From positions 186,001 to 250,000 of IMG/VR virus record IMGVR_UViG_3300024308_000302: a stretch of DNA of 64,000 nt; one strand, given 5' to 3'. Positions 36,697 through 46,089 of the stretch are shown in pieces. The notes below the pieces were generated by a model. The model had not been told where the DNA came from. It ran no database searches and worked only from the letters and a program-made list of their open reading frames with translations. How positions within the stretch are numbered: position 1 is the stretch's first letter; each line of letters opens with the position of its first letter. The position numbers and the translations under genes were made by a program. The DNA comes from a virus.

Positions 36697-37419
36697 ATGA
36701 CAAATATTAAAAAGCTTGCATTAATAATAGCCACAACAGTAATAACAACAAATATAGCATTTGCAGGTACAAACAAAGAAGAAACTCGTAAAGAAAATGA
36801 AAACATGAAACAAAAGATCCTAGACAATAAAGCAATCTTGGAAAAAGAACGTGAAATGTTATTTCCCAAGCAAGAGTCTTATGATATAAGTACAATAACT
36901 GTTACTTTTTCTCCAAAAAATCAAGAAGATGATATAGTGTCAGAATTAATAGCAATGAATGAATTATTAATAAAAACAAATAACATTAACCAAACAATCA
37001 ATAATTATGGAAATATTAAAGAATATGAAAGCCAATCTCAAAGTATTCTTTCTAATACATTAAGTAGAGTATCACAAGAAAGAATAATGAATTACAAATA
37101 TAAACAAGAAGATGGTGTAATAAATTCAGTAGATATAAAGTTAAGTAACGTAAAATCATATAAACTAAGAGAAACTGACGATAATAAATATACATTATTC
37201 TTTAATATAAAAAATGAAAAATTAGGTAAAAGTAATGAACAATTGAATTCTGACGAGTATTCATTATCAAAGATACCATCAATAAAAACGGATGAACTTA
37301 ATCAAGCAGTTGTTTTAAAGAAAGGAGAATATAAAGTAGTCAACATATATCAGAACCTACCTAATGATAAAGATATCGGGAAAGAATACACTGCAACTAT
37401 TATGAAGTTGACACAATAA
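36697..37419 (+). CDS. Secreted protein with coiled-coil region
   Basis: A 240-residue protein with a signal peptide ending AFA (residue 23), AAAGGAGA site. A charged helical stretch (about 27-56, KENENMKQKILDNKAILEKE) is followed by a beta-rich C-terminal domain (SVDIKLSNVKSYKLRE). Predicted periplasmic. No family recognised. Confidence 0.84.
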   Translation: MTNIKKLALIIATTVITTNIAFAGTNKEETRKENENMKQKILDNKAILEKEREMLFPKQESYDISTITVTFSPKNQEDDIVSELIAMNELLIKTNNINQTINNYGNIKEYESQSQSILSNTLSRVSQERIMNYKYKQEDGVINSVDIKLSNVKSYKLRETDDNKYTLFFNIKNEKLGKSNEQLNSDEYSLSKIPSIKTDELNQAVVLKKGEYKVVNIYQNLPNDKDIGKEYTATIMKLTQ

Positions 37420-37425
37420 TAAATT

Positions 37426-37447
37426 AAAGAGGCTAGAAAGCCTCTTT
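37426..37447. terminator. Bidirectional GAGGC-type terminator
   Basis: 9-base stem AAAGAGGCT/AGCCTCTTT with an AGAA loop between convergent genes. Confidence 0.9.
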
Positions 37448-38281
37448 TTAAATGTTTTTCATTTCTTCTATTATTAAAAAATCTTTAAGTTCTGCAATGG
37501 AATTAACATTGACATTGTTTATTTTGAACATTGAAAATATAAGATTTCGAAAAGCACAAAAATCAGATTGAATAAATTCATCATAAGGAATAGTGAGTGA
37601 TTGATTATAAACAAATATATTACACGTAATATAATATTCGTTATATTGAATATGTTCTTTAACTCTAAATGAAAGAATAGTATCTTTAGCATTATTATTC
37701 ATTTTAGCTTTGCTATCAAATCTAATTTCAGCAACAGAAAAAGTTATTTCGAATTCATCATAAGGATCTTTAAATACTTCACCATATAAGCCATAATCAT
37801 ATATTGATTTAAATATAAATCCTTCAAACTCAAAAATGTTATCTATTTGCTTTAGTGCATGCAATAATTTACCAGAATTTAAAAAACAATAATTTCTGTA
37901 ATAGTTATTAGATGATGATGCTTCTAAATAATCAACCATAAACATACGAAAAATGTCTATGGCTGATTTACCATCAATAAAAAGATCTTGTATGTATATA
38001 TTAATAGTTATGATGCTAGGAACTAACTTTAAATGACGAAATAAAGAATGCTCTTGTTCAAATGAAATATATAATCTACCATCATTAACTTCAAAAGTAA
38101 CACGAATAGAAAAATCATCCTTGTAAACAATCTTAGACTCATCTTGGACAATTTTAAAAAGGTCAATAATTTTATCAGAATTTACAATTTCTAAATTTTG
38201 AATTGAATTAATATATTTAACAACTGCATCACAATTAACAGTATGCAGTTTAAATAATGAAGTTGATTCAATATATTTCAT
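37448..38281 (-). CDS. C-terminal-tag protein, group A
   Basis: A 277-residue soluble protein starting MKYIESTSLFKLHTVNCD, very like 43693 (MKYIEKTTLFNIDKINY) and 3176. Shared near-terminal segment VYNQSLTIPYDEFIQSD and ending DFLIIEEMKNI. It is 14 bases after 38296-39003 and probably co-transcribed. No enzymatic motif seen. Confidence 0.86.
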   Translation of the reverse strand: MKYIESTSLFKLHTVNCDAVVKYINSIQNLEIVNSDKIIDLFKIVQDESKIVYKDDFSIRVTFEVNDGRLYISFEQEHSLFRHLKLVPSIITINIYIQDLFIDGKSAIDIFRMFMVDYLEASSSNNYYRNYCFLNSGKLLHALKQIDNIFEFEGFIFKSIYDYGLYGEVFKDPYDEFEITFSVAEIRFDSKAKMNNNAKDTILSFRVKEHIQYNEYYITCNIFVYNQSLTIPYDEFIQSDFCAFRNLIFSMFKINNVNVNSIAELKDFLIIEEMKNI

Positions 38282-38295
38282 ACAAAACCTATTAT

Positions 38296-39003
38296 TTATT
38301 TCAATTTAAGTTTTTTAAGCATACAGTATTCATCAGGGTCTGCATTTTTATCATTTTTGTAAACAAAACCAAGACCTTCCAACAATGATACAATTTCACG
38401 AATCGTAGAACTTGACACAGAATCAGTCAGAACAAAGTGTTCTTCATCACATTTATCAAAAGTATCTGGAAGAATTCCTCTTAGAATATCAGTGATATAT
38501 TCATTAGTATCTTCATTTCGTTTACGATAGTACATAAAAATACAATATGATTCACCATCGTTTTCGAACATAGATGTATCAAGACCATTGTTCACAGTAG
38601 AAATGTCATTTGCATAAATCAAATCTGGGAAATAGAAACAAAATTCATTTGCAATTTTCGTCTGATTATCTACAGGCATTGATTTAATTTGATTGATAGT
38701 GTTCTCAACAAAATCATAGTCATCATCAGCATCAAGTTTTTTTAGTGCTGATTTAACAAATTTACTACCATCGAATTCTGTTGGGTCTTTAGCAGTTGAA
38801 TTTGGATTACCATTATGAACAATCAATGAACCATCAGCTAATTCTTTGACCATATAGATATTGCCAGAAATATCAGAGAATTCTCTAATATAAAGTCCAT
38901 CTGAATCTTTATATTTAGTCAGCCTTTTCAATTTTGCAGAACTGGTCAAATTGAATTCTTTGTTAAGAAAATTTTTGCAATCATCAGTAGTAACAGTAGA
39001 CAT
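38296..39003 (-). CDS. Hypothetical protein
   Basis: A 235-residue soluble acidic protein (MSTVTTDDCKNFLNKEFNLT) with TAGGAG upstream. It contains YIREFSDISGNIYMVKELAD and ends EYCMLKKLKLK, without the Met signature. Upstream partner of the group A gene at 37448. Confidence 0.82.
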   Translation of the reverse strand: MSTVTTDDCKNFLNKEFNLTSSAKLKRLTKYKDSDGLYIREFSDISGNIYMVKELADGSLIVHNGNPNSTAKDPTEFDGSKFVKSALKKLDADDDYDFVENTINQIKSMPVDNQTKIANEFCFYFPDLIYANDISTVNNGLDTSMFENDGESYCIFMYYRKRNEDTNEYITDILRGILPDTFDKCDEEHFVLTDSVSSSTIREIVSLLEGLGFVYKNDKNADPDEYCMLKKLKLK

Positions 39004-39034
39004 AATAACTCCTATAAATTATTTATTTAGCACA

Positions 39035-39493
39035 TTAAATAGAAATACGTGAAGGTGGCTGGAAATTAGACAGATCAATAACTGGGTTAGGTTCAAATAA
39101 AAGCCAGTTTCTACTAAGAAGATATTTACAGAATATAAAATTATCTTCTGAAAATTCAACATAAGGACTGGTTTTATCAACAGTATTTAGATCAATGCCT
39201 TCATAAGCAAAATATTTTGCATCTTTTTTATCAAGAATTTCATGTTCACTAATAGTCAAAGGTGTCATATCTTCTTTAAGCAGACAGCTTGCCAAGTTAA
39301 TAATCAAGAAATTAGTTGGAATTATGTATACCAACATATATTTAGCAGACATAGTGTTCATTTCTTTACCAAGATTGCTGGCATAGAACATATGATTTCG
39401 TGATTCAAAAGCATCATCAGGAATAGTGAATAGATAATGCTGACCTTGAGAAAGCGGATTATTATTTAAATCAAAAAGACCAGAATTAGCCAT
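39035..39493 (-). CDS. Hypothetical protein coupled to YopX-like gene
   Basis: 152 residues from the ATG at 39493 (GGGAG upstream), overlapping the end of 39486-39929 by 8 bases. A longer in-frame version to 39589 would run antiparallel to no signal and lacks a ribosome site. It begins MANSGLFDLNNNPLSQGQHY and looks like a small beta-rich domain. Translationally coupled to the upstream gene. Confidence 0.78.
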   Translation of the reverse strand: MANSGLFDLNNNPLSQGQHYLFTIPDDAFESRNHMFYASNLGKEMNTMSAKYMLVYIIPTNFLIINLASCLLKEDMTPLTISEHEILDKKDAKYFAYEGIDLNTVDKTSPYVEFSEDNFIFCKYLLSRNWLLFEPNPVIDLSNFQPPSRISI

Positions 39494-39929
39494 TGATATG
39501 CTCCCTATTAACAAGAGGGGATTGTTTAATCCACAAATTATCACTGATAATACCTTTAAACAACTGGAAATGTTTATGAGTAGGCACATTATAGACTCTA
39601 TGTGGTTGCAAGTCTTTTGGATAGCTATCTAAATAATCATCAAAAGTCATGCCTTCGTTATCTTCGGCAAAACTATATTCAACTACAGTGAGAGCTTTAT
39701 TCTGTGAATCAATAAAGATCAAATCAATTTCATAGCGAAGTTCACCAGTAGGTTTGATATAAGCCTGCATATATTGAATATCAAAAAGTTCAATCATCTT
39801 GTTGAGAGTACGAGCTTCCCGTTGTTCATCAGTCAAATCACTGAGTTTGAGGATAATATAGTCACCTTCATAAATATCTAGACCAGAAGGATCTTTGAAA
39901 CCAGTGAAACGAAGCTCTTGATTAGACAT
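39486..39929 (-). CDS. YopX-like protein
   Basis: 147 residues from the ATG at 39929 (AGGA seven bases upstream). The N-terminus LRFTGFKDPSGLDIYEGDYI fits the FTGLKDKNG..IYEGDIV hallmark of the YopX family, proteins of unknown function common in phages and prophages. The rest has DLIFIDSQNKALTVVEYSFA. Overlaps the start of 39035. It hints at phage-derived gene content. Confidence 0.75.
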   Translation of the reverse strand: MSNQELRFTGFKDPSGLDIYEGDYIILKLSDLTDEQREARTLNKMIELFDIQYMQAYIKPTGELRYEIDLIFIDSQNKALTVVEYSFAEDNEGMTFDDYLDSYPKDLQPHRVYNVPTHKHFQLFKGIISDNLWIKQSPLVNREHING

Positions 39930-39954
39930 ATAATATTCCTGTATGAGATGAAAC

Positions 39955-39983
39955 ATTATATCAAAATTAACAAGAAATGGCAA
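39955..39983 (-). promoter_or_regulatory. Sigma70-type promoter with extended -10
   Basis: Minus strand TTGCCA, 17 bases, TATAAT preceded by TGA; serves the YopX-like operon. Confidence 0.75.
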
Positions 39984-39988
39984 TAAAA

Positions 39989-40008
39989 AAGTCAGCAGAT
40001 GCTGACTT
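39989..40008 (-). terminator. Rho-independent terminator
   Basis: AAGTCAGC/GCTGACTT stem with an AGAT loop at the end of 40007. Confidence 0.85.
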
Positions 40009-40243
40009 AATGGTCTTCTACAATCAATGGGTTCGCCAAGAATTTGTGATATTCATCACCATTTTCAAAAAAAGCATCAATGTCATTATAAGTAAATTTT
40101 TGTTTATAACTAAAATACCCATAATAAAGCAATGATGATTGCTCTTTTTGTATTGAAAATTCAGTTAACATTATAGCTTCAAAAGAAGCTTTGTCTGAAA
40201 ATTTTGCATTAATCTTATACGGCTGTTCAAAAATTCCAATCAT
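40007..40243 (-). CDS. Small hypothetical protein
   Basis: A 78-residue soluble protein (MIGIFEQPYKINAKFSDKAS) with CGGAGA upstream, 12 bases after the stop of 40256. Probably the second gene of an operon with that tagged protein. No family recognised. Confidence 0.77.
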   Translation of the reverse strand: MIGIFEQPYKINAKFSDKASFEAIMLTEFSIQKEQSSLLYYGYFSYKQKFTYNDIDAFFENGDEYHKFLANPLIVEDH

Positions 40244-40255
40244 AATAGTCTCCGT

Positions 40256-41017
40256 TCAAATACAAATCATTTGTAACAACTCAATTTTTTGCTCAATACT
40301 CATATCATCAAAATCACTACATTTACTACCATGTGTAGAAATAATAAGCTCATCAATAACAGATTCAATATTATAATTGAAATCTTTGTCCACGTCTACA
40401 ATTTTGTTTGCGGCCCAAAAATCTTCTTCAAATAAAGTTTCATTTTTAACTAAATAAGCCTTTTTATTTTTTAAATTAAATGCAACCTTAAATTCTTGCT
40501 CTTTTTTAGAAAAAATTGTAATAAATGGAATACAAACAATATCATTTTGTTTATTAAACTTAAAAGATATATAAATACGACAGTTCGCCTTAAAACCATC
40601 AATAAAAGAATTAATAATAAAAAAATCATAAAGAACAAATTCAGTAGTCTTATTGAAAGAATTATTATACAAAACACAATCAGAGTTGAACTTTTCAAGA
40701 GACTGAAAAGTTTGTTTAAATATATTATGTTGATTTAATGAATTTAAAAAAAGATCTATAGTTTGAAAAGAATGTTTATAATTATTCATATCAAAAAGAT
40801 TTCTTATTTCAGATTCATTATCATTAGGGCCAGACACCCCAATTATGTACCCAGAATTATGAGAAATTGTCATAGATAAATCTTCTCTACCAGAAGAATT
40901 AAAAGCCCTTAAAATACAATGCGAAGGGCCATTATTCAAAGAAAGTTCACTATCAGGGTAATGCCTTGAAAAAAATAAGTTAGCTTGTGCTAAAATAGAA
41001 GATTGATTATTTGGCAT
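40256..41017 (-). CDS. C-terminal-tag protein
   Basis: A 253-residue soluble protein (MPNNQSSILAQANLFFSRHY) with TAGGTG upstream. Beta-rich middle (ANCRIYISFKFNKQND), then DMSIEQKIELLQMICI at the end, which fits the shared signature. Internal match to groups A and B is weak. Function unknown. Confidence 0.83.
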   Translation of the reverse strand: MPNNQSSILAQANLFFSRHYPDSELSLNNGPSHCILRAFNSSGREDLSMTISHNSGYIIGVSGPNDNESEIRNLFDMNNYKHSFQTIDLFLNSLNQHNIFKQTFQSLEKFNSDCVLYNNSFNKTTEFVLYDFFIINSFIDGFKANCRIYISFKFNKQNDIVCIPFITIFSKKEQEFKVAFNLKNKKAYLVKNETLFEEDFWAANKIVDVDKDFNYNIESVIDELIISTHGSKCSDFDDMSIEQKIELLQMICI

Positions 41018-41077
41018 AATAACACCTATAAAATAAAGACTGTTATTTTAGCACAAACGAGTAAAAAAAGTAAAGCT

Positions 41078-41099
41078 AAAAAAGGCCAAAGCCTTTTAT
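41078..41099 (-). terminator. Rho-independent terminator
   Basis: AAAAGGC/GCCTTTT stem with a CAAA loop, at the end of 41096. Confidence 0.8.
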
Positions 41100-41623
41100 T
41101 TGTTTGTTAGGTATTTACCTATGAATGTAATAACAAGTTGAGTACCAACTTCTGTTTGTATTTCACCTAAACCATCATATGGAGAAACACTACCAGTAAT
41201 CTCAGTAGCTGATATCTGAACAACACATGTATAAGGCCCAGTGCCTGTACAATTTTGATATGGAATTGATATATTGCCATACACTAATCCCATACCACTT
41301 ACTTCCTCAAGAGTCACAGAATCTATAACAATTTTGTTTGTAGTAGTCAATGTATACGTCACTGTATTTTTATCAACTAATCCTGCTGGTGTTTGAGCAG
41401 TGATGATAGCATTGGTTGATGGAGTGTCACCAAAAGAACCACCTGTATCCACATAAGTAGGAGTCTCAGGGTCAGTAGGCGTCTCTGAATTACTTAATAT
41501 AAATTGTATTGAATTAACTGGAAGAGAACCACCATTAACCTGCTCAAGTGGGACTTGAACTTGATAATCGGCATAGACACAACTTGAAGCAAGCAAAGCA
41601 ATAGAAGTAATTAACTTTTTCAT
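41096..41623 (-). CDS. Secreted PLE-family protein, remote copy
   Basis: A 175-residue protein with a signal peptide ending VYA, then DYQVQVPLEQVNGGSLPVNS, the family hallmark. A Pro/Thr linker follows. The rest differs from the copies at 0-6.5 kb: a beta-rich domain with two cysteines (YQNCTGTGPYTCVV) that looks immunoglobulin-like, by inference. It shows that the N-terminal module is attached to different C-terminal domains. Confidence 0.86.
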   Translation of the reverse strand: MKKLITSIALLASSCVYADYQVQVPLEQVNGGSLPVNSIQFILSNSETPTDPETPTYVDTGGSFGDTPSTNAIITAQTPAGLVDKNTVTYTLTTTNKIVIDSVTLEEVSGMGLVYGNISIPYQNCTGTGPYTCVVQISATEITGSVSPYDGLGEIQTEVGTQLVITFIGKYLTNK

Positions 41624-41763
41624 ATGATCCTTTTTTATTGTAATAAATATATTTTTTCATATATCATAATAATGTCAATACGATAAGTATTAAATTTAAA
41701 TTAAATAGAAATAGCGATTTGATCGCAATTTCAAAAAAATATAATATTTAATAAAAAATAAAC

Positions 41764-41788
41764 AAAAAAAGCCCTAAGAAGGGCTTTT
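41764..41788 (-). terminator. Rho-independent terminator
   Basis: 9-base stem AAAAGCCCT/AGGGCTTTT with an AAGA loop; ends the small gene at 41808. Confidence 0.85.
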
Positions 41789-41807
41789 GGTTGAGTGTGT
41801 AATGTAG

Positions 41808-41942
41808 TTACAGTTCTTTTCCTTTATTCTGAGTAGCTTCAGCTTGTTCCCAAGCAGCTTCTTTTTCCTTTTCATTCTGCTCTTTCAATTGAGCGTAAGC
41901 AAGTTCGATTTCTTGTTCTTTAGTCAGTGCAGCTTTAGTCAT
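41808..41942 (-). CDS. 44-residue helical protein
   Basis: A short gene read directly from the sequence: ATG at 41942 with CGGAGA upstream, TAA at 41808-41810, own terminator and a TATACT box about 35 bases upstream. The product begins MTKAALTKEQEIELAYAQLK and is one long, highly charged amphipathic helix (many Glu, Lys, Gln). Base composition is richer in G+C than its neighbours. Function unknown. Confidence 0.75.
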   Translation of the reverse strand: MTKAALTKEQEIELAYAQLKEQNEKEKEAAWEQAEATQNKGKEL

Positions 41943-42107
41943 TGTGTTTCTCCGTTACTTCGTTGTTTATGTGGAGCAAGTATAGCTCAAAATGAAGATG
42001 TTGTAAACAAAAAAAATAAAAAAAATCAAAAATATGAGAAGTTTTCAAAAGTAAGATTGACTTATAATAAGTTCGATGCAAAAATGACATTTTTAAAAGG
42101 AGTTTGT

Positions 42108-42866
42108 ATGGACACAATGTCTATTTTAAGTAGTATTTTTTTTCTAATCGTTATTTTCTTATTTTACCAAGAAGCGGCTCTAGTCATTGGTATTGTATTA
42201 GGTGTATTTTTGTTTTTATACAATTTTTTATGGGACATTCCAAAATCATTGATGGAATTTATATTAGAAAATGGGCTGTCAGAACATGTAGATTATTTTT
42301 ATGATGCCAGAATACCAATAGTATCAATTAGCTTATTATTAATAGTAATTTGGTCGATACCAGTAGGGATGACGGAAAAGTTTGGCACAAAAACAGCAAA
42401 AATAATAGCTGTCATTTTTGGCGTTGTTCCATTTGTAGGATTGTTGACATATATACACAGCGATACACAAGAAGGCTATTTTAAAAATGTATTTAACAGT
42501 AAATATGAAGATCTATCGTCAGCAAATATGTATTTCAATAATTCAAAAGTTGGTAAGGAATTGAGAAATGCAATTGATACTAAAAATTATACTGTAATAA
42601 ATAAATATTATCCTAAAAATAGCAGTCTTGAAGATTATGTTAACAAAAAAGTAAATGCTTTGTCTGTCGAGGAATATATTAACAAAAAAGCATTGATTAC
42701 AAGTATAAATGTTCCAATTATAACAGAAAAGTTTAAATCAATCGCAAATGATAATTACATAACTCTTGAAGAGTATGAACAATTTAAAAAAGAAGTGCTA
42801 GAAATTGCAAACTTTAACCCATTAAAGCTTAACTCTGAACAATTAAGATTCATATACAGCATTTAA
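42108..42866 (+). CDS. Multi-spanning membrane protein
   Basis: 252 residues from the ATG at 42108 (AAAAGGAG upstream). The in-frame extension back to 41844 only reads through the antisense of the 44-residue gene. Four likely membrane helices (about 6-20, 24-42, 71-88, 97-115) are followed by a roughly 130-residue soluble domain with VNKKVNALSVEEYINKKA. No family recognised. Confidence 0.82.
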   Translation: MDTMSILSSIFFLIVIFLFYQEAALVIGIVLGVFLFLYNFLWDIPKSLMEFILENGLSEHVDYFYDARIPIVSISLLLIVIWSIPVGMTEKFGTKTAKIIAVIFGVVPFVGLLTYIHSDTQEGYFKNVFNSKYEDLSSANMYFNNSKVGKELRNAIDTKNYTVINKYYPKNSSLEDYVNKKVNALSVEEYINKKALITSINVPIITEKFKSIANDNYITLEEYEQFKKEVLEIANFNPLKLNSEQLRFIYSI

Positions 42867-42870
42867 ACAA

Positions 42871-42897
42871 AAATAAACCGCTTAAGCGGTTTTTTAT
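42871..42897. terminator. Bidirectional terminator
   Basis: AAACCGC/GCGGTTT stem with a TTAA loop between convergent genes 42108 and 42901. Confidence 0.85.
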
Positions 42898-42900
42898 TTA

Positions 42901-43671
42901 TTAAATATACATCATTTTAAAAACAGTAATGTCATCATCTACCATATCATCAATCTTTTTGCCTAACACTGGTAAAGTATATTCAACTTCCATGAAGTCC
43001 TTCAGTTTAGAAGCAAATTTATTATCTGGTGTTTTTAACACTTTTCTTACAAAGTTGATTCGTCTATATTCTACTTTTTCATTAAAAGTAAAAGAGTAAT
43101 AGATAACATATTTAAATACATCAGAAAATATGACACTACCTCTTTTTTGTACAGAATGACGTAATGTATTGTTTACATCCAACATATCACCAAGCAATTT
43201 ATTGTAGAAGTCAACGACTTTCAAATCTACATCAGTATAGGTATTAACACTATATGACTGTTTAAATGAATCTTTCAAATAAATATCACTAATGTCTATT
43301 TCTAAGTCTCGTGGCAATCCATTATTGTAGATTGTAAATGCAGCCGTTAGTAATAAAGTCTCACCAGTAGGCTCAATTGTCGCTTCATAGACAACAGAAA
43401 GAGAGTCAAGACCTGTAGACCAAATACTGGTATTTACAAATAATTCTTTGTAAAAAATGTTATGACGATTATCAAATAGATCGTCTAGGTGTTCATATTT
43501 ATCTACTGGAACAATATTTTTGAGTTGTTCTTTATTAAGTGTTGATAGGTTTTCAATAAATATATTTTCTTTTTTCAGGCGAACAATTGCATTATCAAAT
43601 ATTTCTTTTTTCGTTTTAGAAATATATGTACCTAATGTATTAAAATTAGTAAATTTTTGATTTTTAGTCAT
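42901..43671 (-). CDS. C-terminal-tag protein
   Basis: A 256-residue soluble protein (MTKNQKFTNFNTLGTYISKT) with GAGAG upstream. Beta-rich centre (LSVVYEATIEPTGETLLLTA). It ends DDITVFKMMYI, the shared signature. It lies 21 bases after the group A gene at 43693, so two tagged proteins share one operon. Function unknown. Confidence 0.84.
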   Translation of the reverse strand: MTKNQKFTNFNTLGTYISKTKKEIFDNAIVRLKKENIFIENLSTLNKEQLKNIVPVDKYEHLDDLFDNRHNIFYKELFVNTSIWSTGLDSLSVVYEATIEPTGETLLLTAAFTIYNNGLPRDLEIDISDIYLKDSFKQSYSVNTYTDVDLKVVDFYNKLLGDMLDVNNTLRHSVQKRGSVIFSDVFKYVIYYSFTFNEKVEYRRINFVRKVLKTPDNKFASKLKDFMEVEYTLPVLGKKIDDMVDDDITVFKMMYI

Positions 43672-43692
43672 AATAACTCTCGAATATAAATA

Positions 43693-44514
43693 TTAAATGT
43701 CCATCATTTCTTGTAATGTAAATTCATTTTTCAAATCAGAAATATTTGAAATGTTCATTTTTTTAAGTTTAAGGACAGATACAATTGCAGTTTCAATTAA
43801 TTCATTATCTGCTGACATGAACTCATCATATGTCAACATAAGTTCTTGTCCATACATATAGAAATATAAAGCATATTTTTCAGGTACATGAATATCATTT
43901 GCTGGATTAAAAAGAAATTTAATAGAAAATGTATTATTACTGAGCTTAAAAATAGATGAAGAATATTCAACTTCAAATAAATCAATAATTTTTTTTGATT
44001 CTTCTGGATAAAATTTGTTACTAACAACTGTATTGAATAAACTATCATTTAAAATTAAAAGAGAATCAATTTTTTTGATTGCTGATAAAATACAATTAAA
44101 ATTTGCTTTTGAATAATGGTTTTTAATGTCGCCATAAATAAAACCAATATAATGTCTACAAAATTCATTAAAAAGATATTCTCCTGAAAGTTTTCCTTTT
44201 CGTGAGTCATAAAATGTAACATTAAAAAAATCATAATCTGTATGCTCATTATTAATTTGTGGCAATAGTTTGCCATCTGTCTCAAAAAGAATATTTAAAG
44301 ATGGGTCAAGATTGCCAGAAATTTCAAAAATAATTGTTACAGGAAAATCAACTTTGTTACTCACAAGCGATTCAGACTTAAGAAGAGTCAAAAATTCAGC
44401 TAGAATATCTAAATCAATAGTAAATTTTTTCTTAGACTCTGTATTTTTTTTACCAAGTGCTACATAATTGATTTTATCAATATTAAACAGTGTTGTTTTT
44501 TCGATATATTTCAT
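43693..44514 (-). CDS. C-terminal-tag protein, group A
   Basis: 273 residues from the ATG at 44514, chosen because MKYIEKTTLFNIDKINY aligns with the start of 37448; an extension to 44550 adds 12 unrelated residues. MYGQELMLTYDEFMSAD precedes the end EFTLQEMMDI. First of a two-gene unit with 42901. Cytoplasmic by prediction; function unknown. Confidence 0.86.
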   Translation of the reverse strand: MKYIEKTTLFNIDKINYVALGKKNTESKKKFTIDLDILAEFLTLLKSESLVSNKVDFPVTIIFEISGNLDPSLNILFETDGKLLPQINNEHTDYDFFNVTFYDSRKGKLSGEYLFNEFCRHYIGFIYGDIKNHYSKANFNCILSAIKKIDSLLILNDSLFNTVVSNKFYPEESKKIIDLFEVEYSSSIFKLSNNTFSIKFLFNPANDIHVPEKYALYFYMYGQELMLTYDEFMSADNELIETAIVSVLKLKKMNISNISDLKNEFTLQEMMDI

Positions 44515-44570
44515 AAATAGTCCACAGATAATTTCTTCGTATATTACCAAAAAAGAATTAATAAATCAAT

Positions 44571-44595
44571 AAAAAAGATGCCTAAGCATCTTTTA
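44571..44595 (-). terminator. Rho-independent terminator
   Basis: AAAGATGC/GCATCTTT stem with a CTAA loop after the gene at 44593. Confidence 0.85.
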
Positions 44596-46089
44596 TATTT
44601 TATTTTTTATCTTATTTTTAATTGTCTTCCCATCGTCAGTGCTCTTATAAAGTTCAAATGCTTCATCGTAAGATTTAGCTTCTGTAATAGCAATAGCCTT
44701 TAAGAAGTCTCCATTTTGATATAGAGATAACAAATTTGGATAATTGTTTTTTATCAAGTTCGCTAACTCATCTGGTTTAATATATGTCAATAAACTACTG
44801 TTTGCAGTATGATCTAAATGAAGGACAATTTTATGTTCTTGAAGGTAATCTAAAACAGGAGCAATATAGGCAAGTTTTTCTTCTGCTGTAGCAGTATAGG
44901 ATAAAGCTGAATCAATTACAAAACAAACTTTCAAATTATCTCGTTGTTCAATACATAAATTATGGTAATACATTTTAAAGAAACTATTATCACCAGAAAT
45001 GTGAATGTAGTTATAATCACTCTCTAAATATCTTTTAGATAAAGAATGATAACCATAAGTTAGACTTGGTTCGGCTGACAAAATAGAAATCTTGGGATCT
45101 ATTAAATCAAAATCAGCAGTCGTTTCAGACAAAGGAATACCAGAAGCTCTTATAGTGTTATCATCAATAACAATTTCCATCATAGAGTCTGAAACGGATT
45201 TAAACCATTCAGGACGATTATTTTCAATAAAACTAATAAAATCATTAAGAACTGGTGTATTTAGCATATCTTCTTCACTTTTAGCATTTGCCATTACACC
45301 AAGAACTACAGATTCTTTTGCCTGAAACAAATAGAAGTAATCATCAAATTCTTTATAGTAGTCATCCATAAGCTCTATATAAGTTTGATCAGCATCTATA
45401 ACAGTAATGTTAAATTTATGCTCAAATTTATGTGGTCTTAAATTAGCATCTAAAGGAATTTCTTTGTCCAACAAATCAATAATATTCTTAACGTAGAAGC
45501 TAACAGATTGAGCACTGACATCATTACTATTCATTACATCCTTAAAGCAATTAAAAGTATGACACAATTTAACAATAGGTAAATTTTGAATAGTATATGA
45601 AAAGTCAGTAAGATGATTTTTTTCACTAAATGCTAAATTGAATTTAGATATAAAATCTTTAAAACCATCACTATCATCTAATATATCATTAATAATTTTA
45701 ACCACTTGTTTATCTGAATTATTTAAAATCGGAATTGCATTAAAATCGTCGTTACGTGTTGGCTTTATTGAATTTAAAGTATCAGCAAGAGCTAAAGAAT
45801 ATTCATAGGCTTCATTTTCGTCTTCTGTTGGTTGCTTGGAATTTAACTTGGACTCAATAAATTTACCGTGTTCATTTTCTGTTAAAATTCTTTTTGATCT
45901 GTAACTTATGGCTAAAGGATTATCTTCTAAATCAGTTTTGGATAAACTGAGATCATAAAAGTCCTTTAATAATGTTGTTTTATAGAATTTTAAAGTTGAC
46001 AATTCATTGAAATAGTTGTCATTAATAGAATTAGACAATTTAAATTCTTCACGCAATTTTATAAAATCTTCTGCTTTTGCTTTTTTCAT
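44593..46089 (-). CDS. Second gene of duplicated two-gene operon, copy 2
   Basis: A 498-residue soluble paralogue of 23584-25026. Conserved blocks are MKKAKAEDFIKL, DDNTIRASGIPL, YHSLSKRYLESDYNYI and HISGDNSFFKMYYHNLC. The ATG overlaps the upstream stop as ATGA, just as in copy 1. Identity is moderate across the length, so the duplication is old. Function unknown. Confidence 0.87.
   Translation of the reverse strand: MKKAKAEDFIKLREEFKLSNSINDNYFNELSTLKFYKTTLLKDFYDLSLSKTDLEDNPLAISYRSKRILTENEHGKFIESKLNSKQPTEDENEAYEYSLALADTLNSIKPTRNDDFNAIPILNNSDKQVVKIINDILDDSDGFKDFISKFNLAFSEKNHLTDFSYTIQNLPIVKLCHTFNCFKDVMNSNDVSAQSVSFYVKNIIDLLDKEIPLDANLRPHKFEHKFNITVIDADQTYIELMDDYYKEFDDYFYLFQAKESVVLGVMANAKSEEDMLNTPVLNDFISFIENNRPEWFKSVSDSMMEIVIDDNTIRASGIPLSETTADFDLIDPKISILSAEPSLTYGYHSLSKRYLESDYNYIHISGDNSFFKMYYHNLCIEQRDNLKVCFVIDSALSYTATAEEKLAYIAPVLDYLQEHKIVLHLDHTANSSLLTYIKPDELANLIKNNYPNLLSLYQNGDFLKAIAITEAKSYDEAFELYKSTDDGKTIKNKIKNKI

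Noticed and set aside
41708-41732. Imperfect hairpin around GCGAT...ATCGC
   Set aside because: It is in a 185-base gap between 41623 and 41808, not adjacent to any stop codon, and the stem is interrupted. Not enough to call a regulatory element.
41844-42107. N-terminal extension of the membrane protein at 42108
   Set aside because: It only reads through the antisense of the 44-residue gene. The ATG at 42108 has a strong ribosome site and starts a normal membrane helix.
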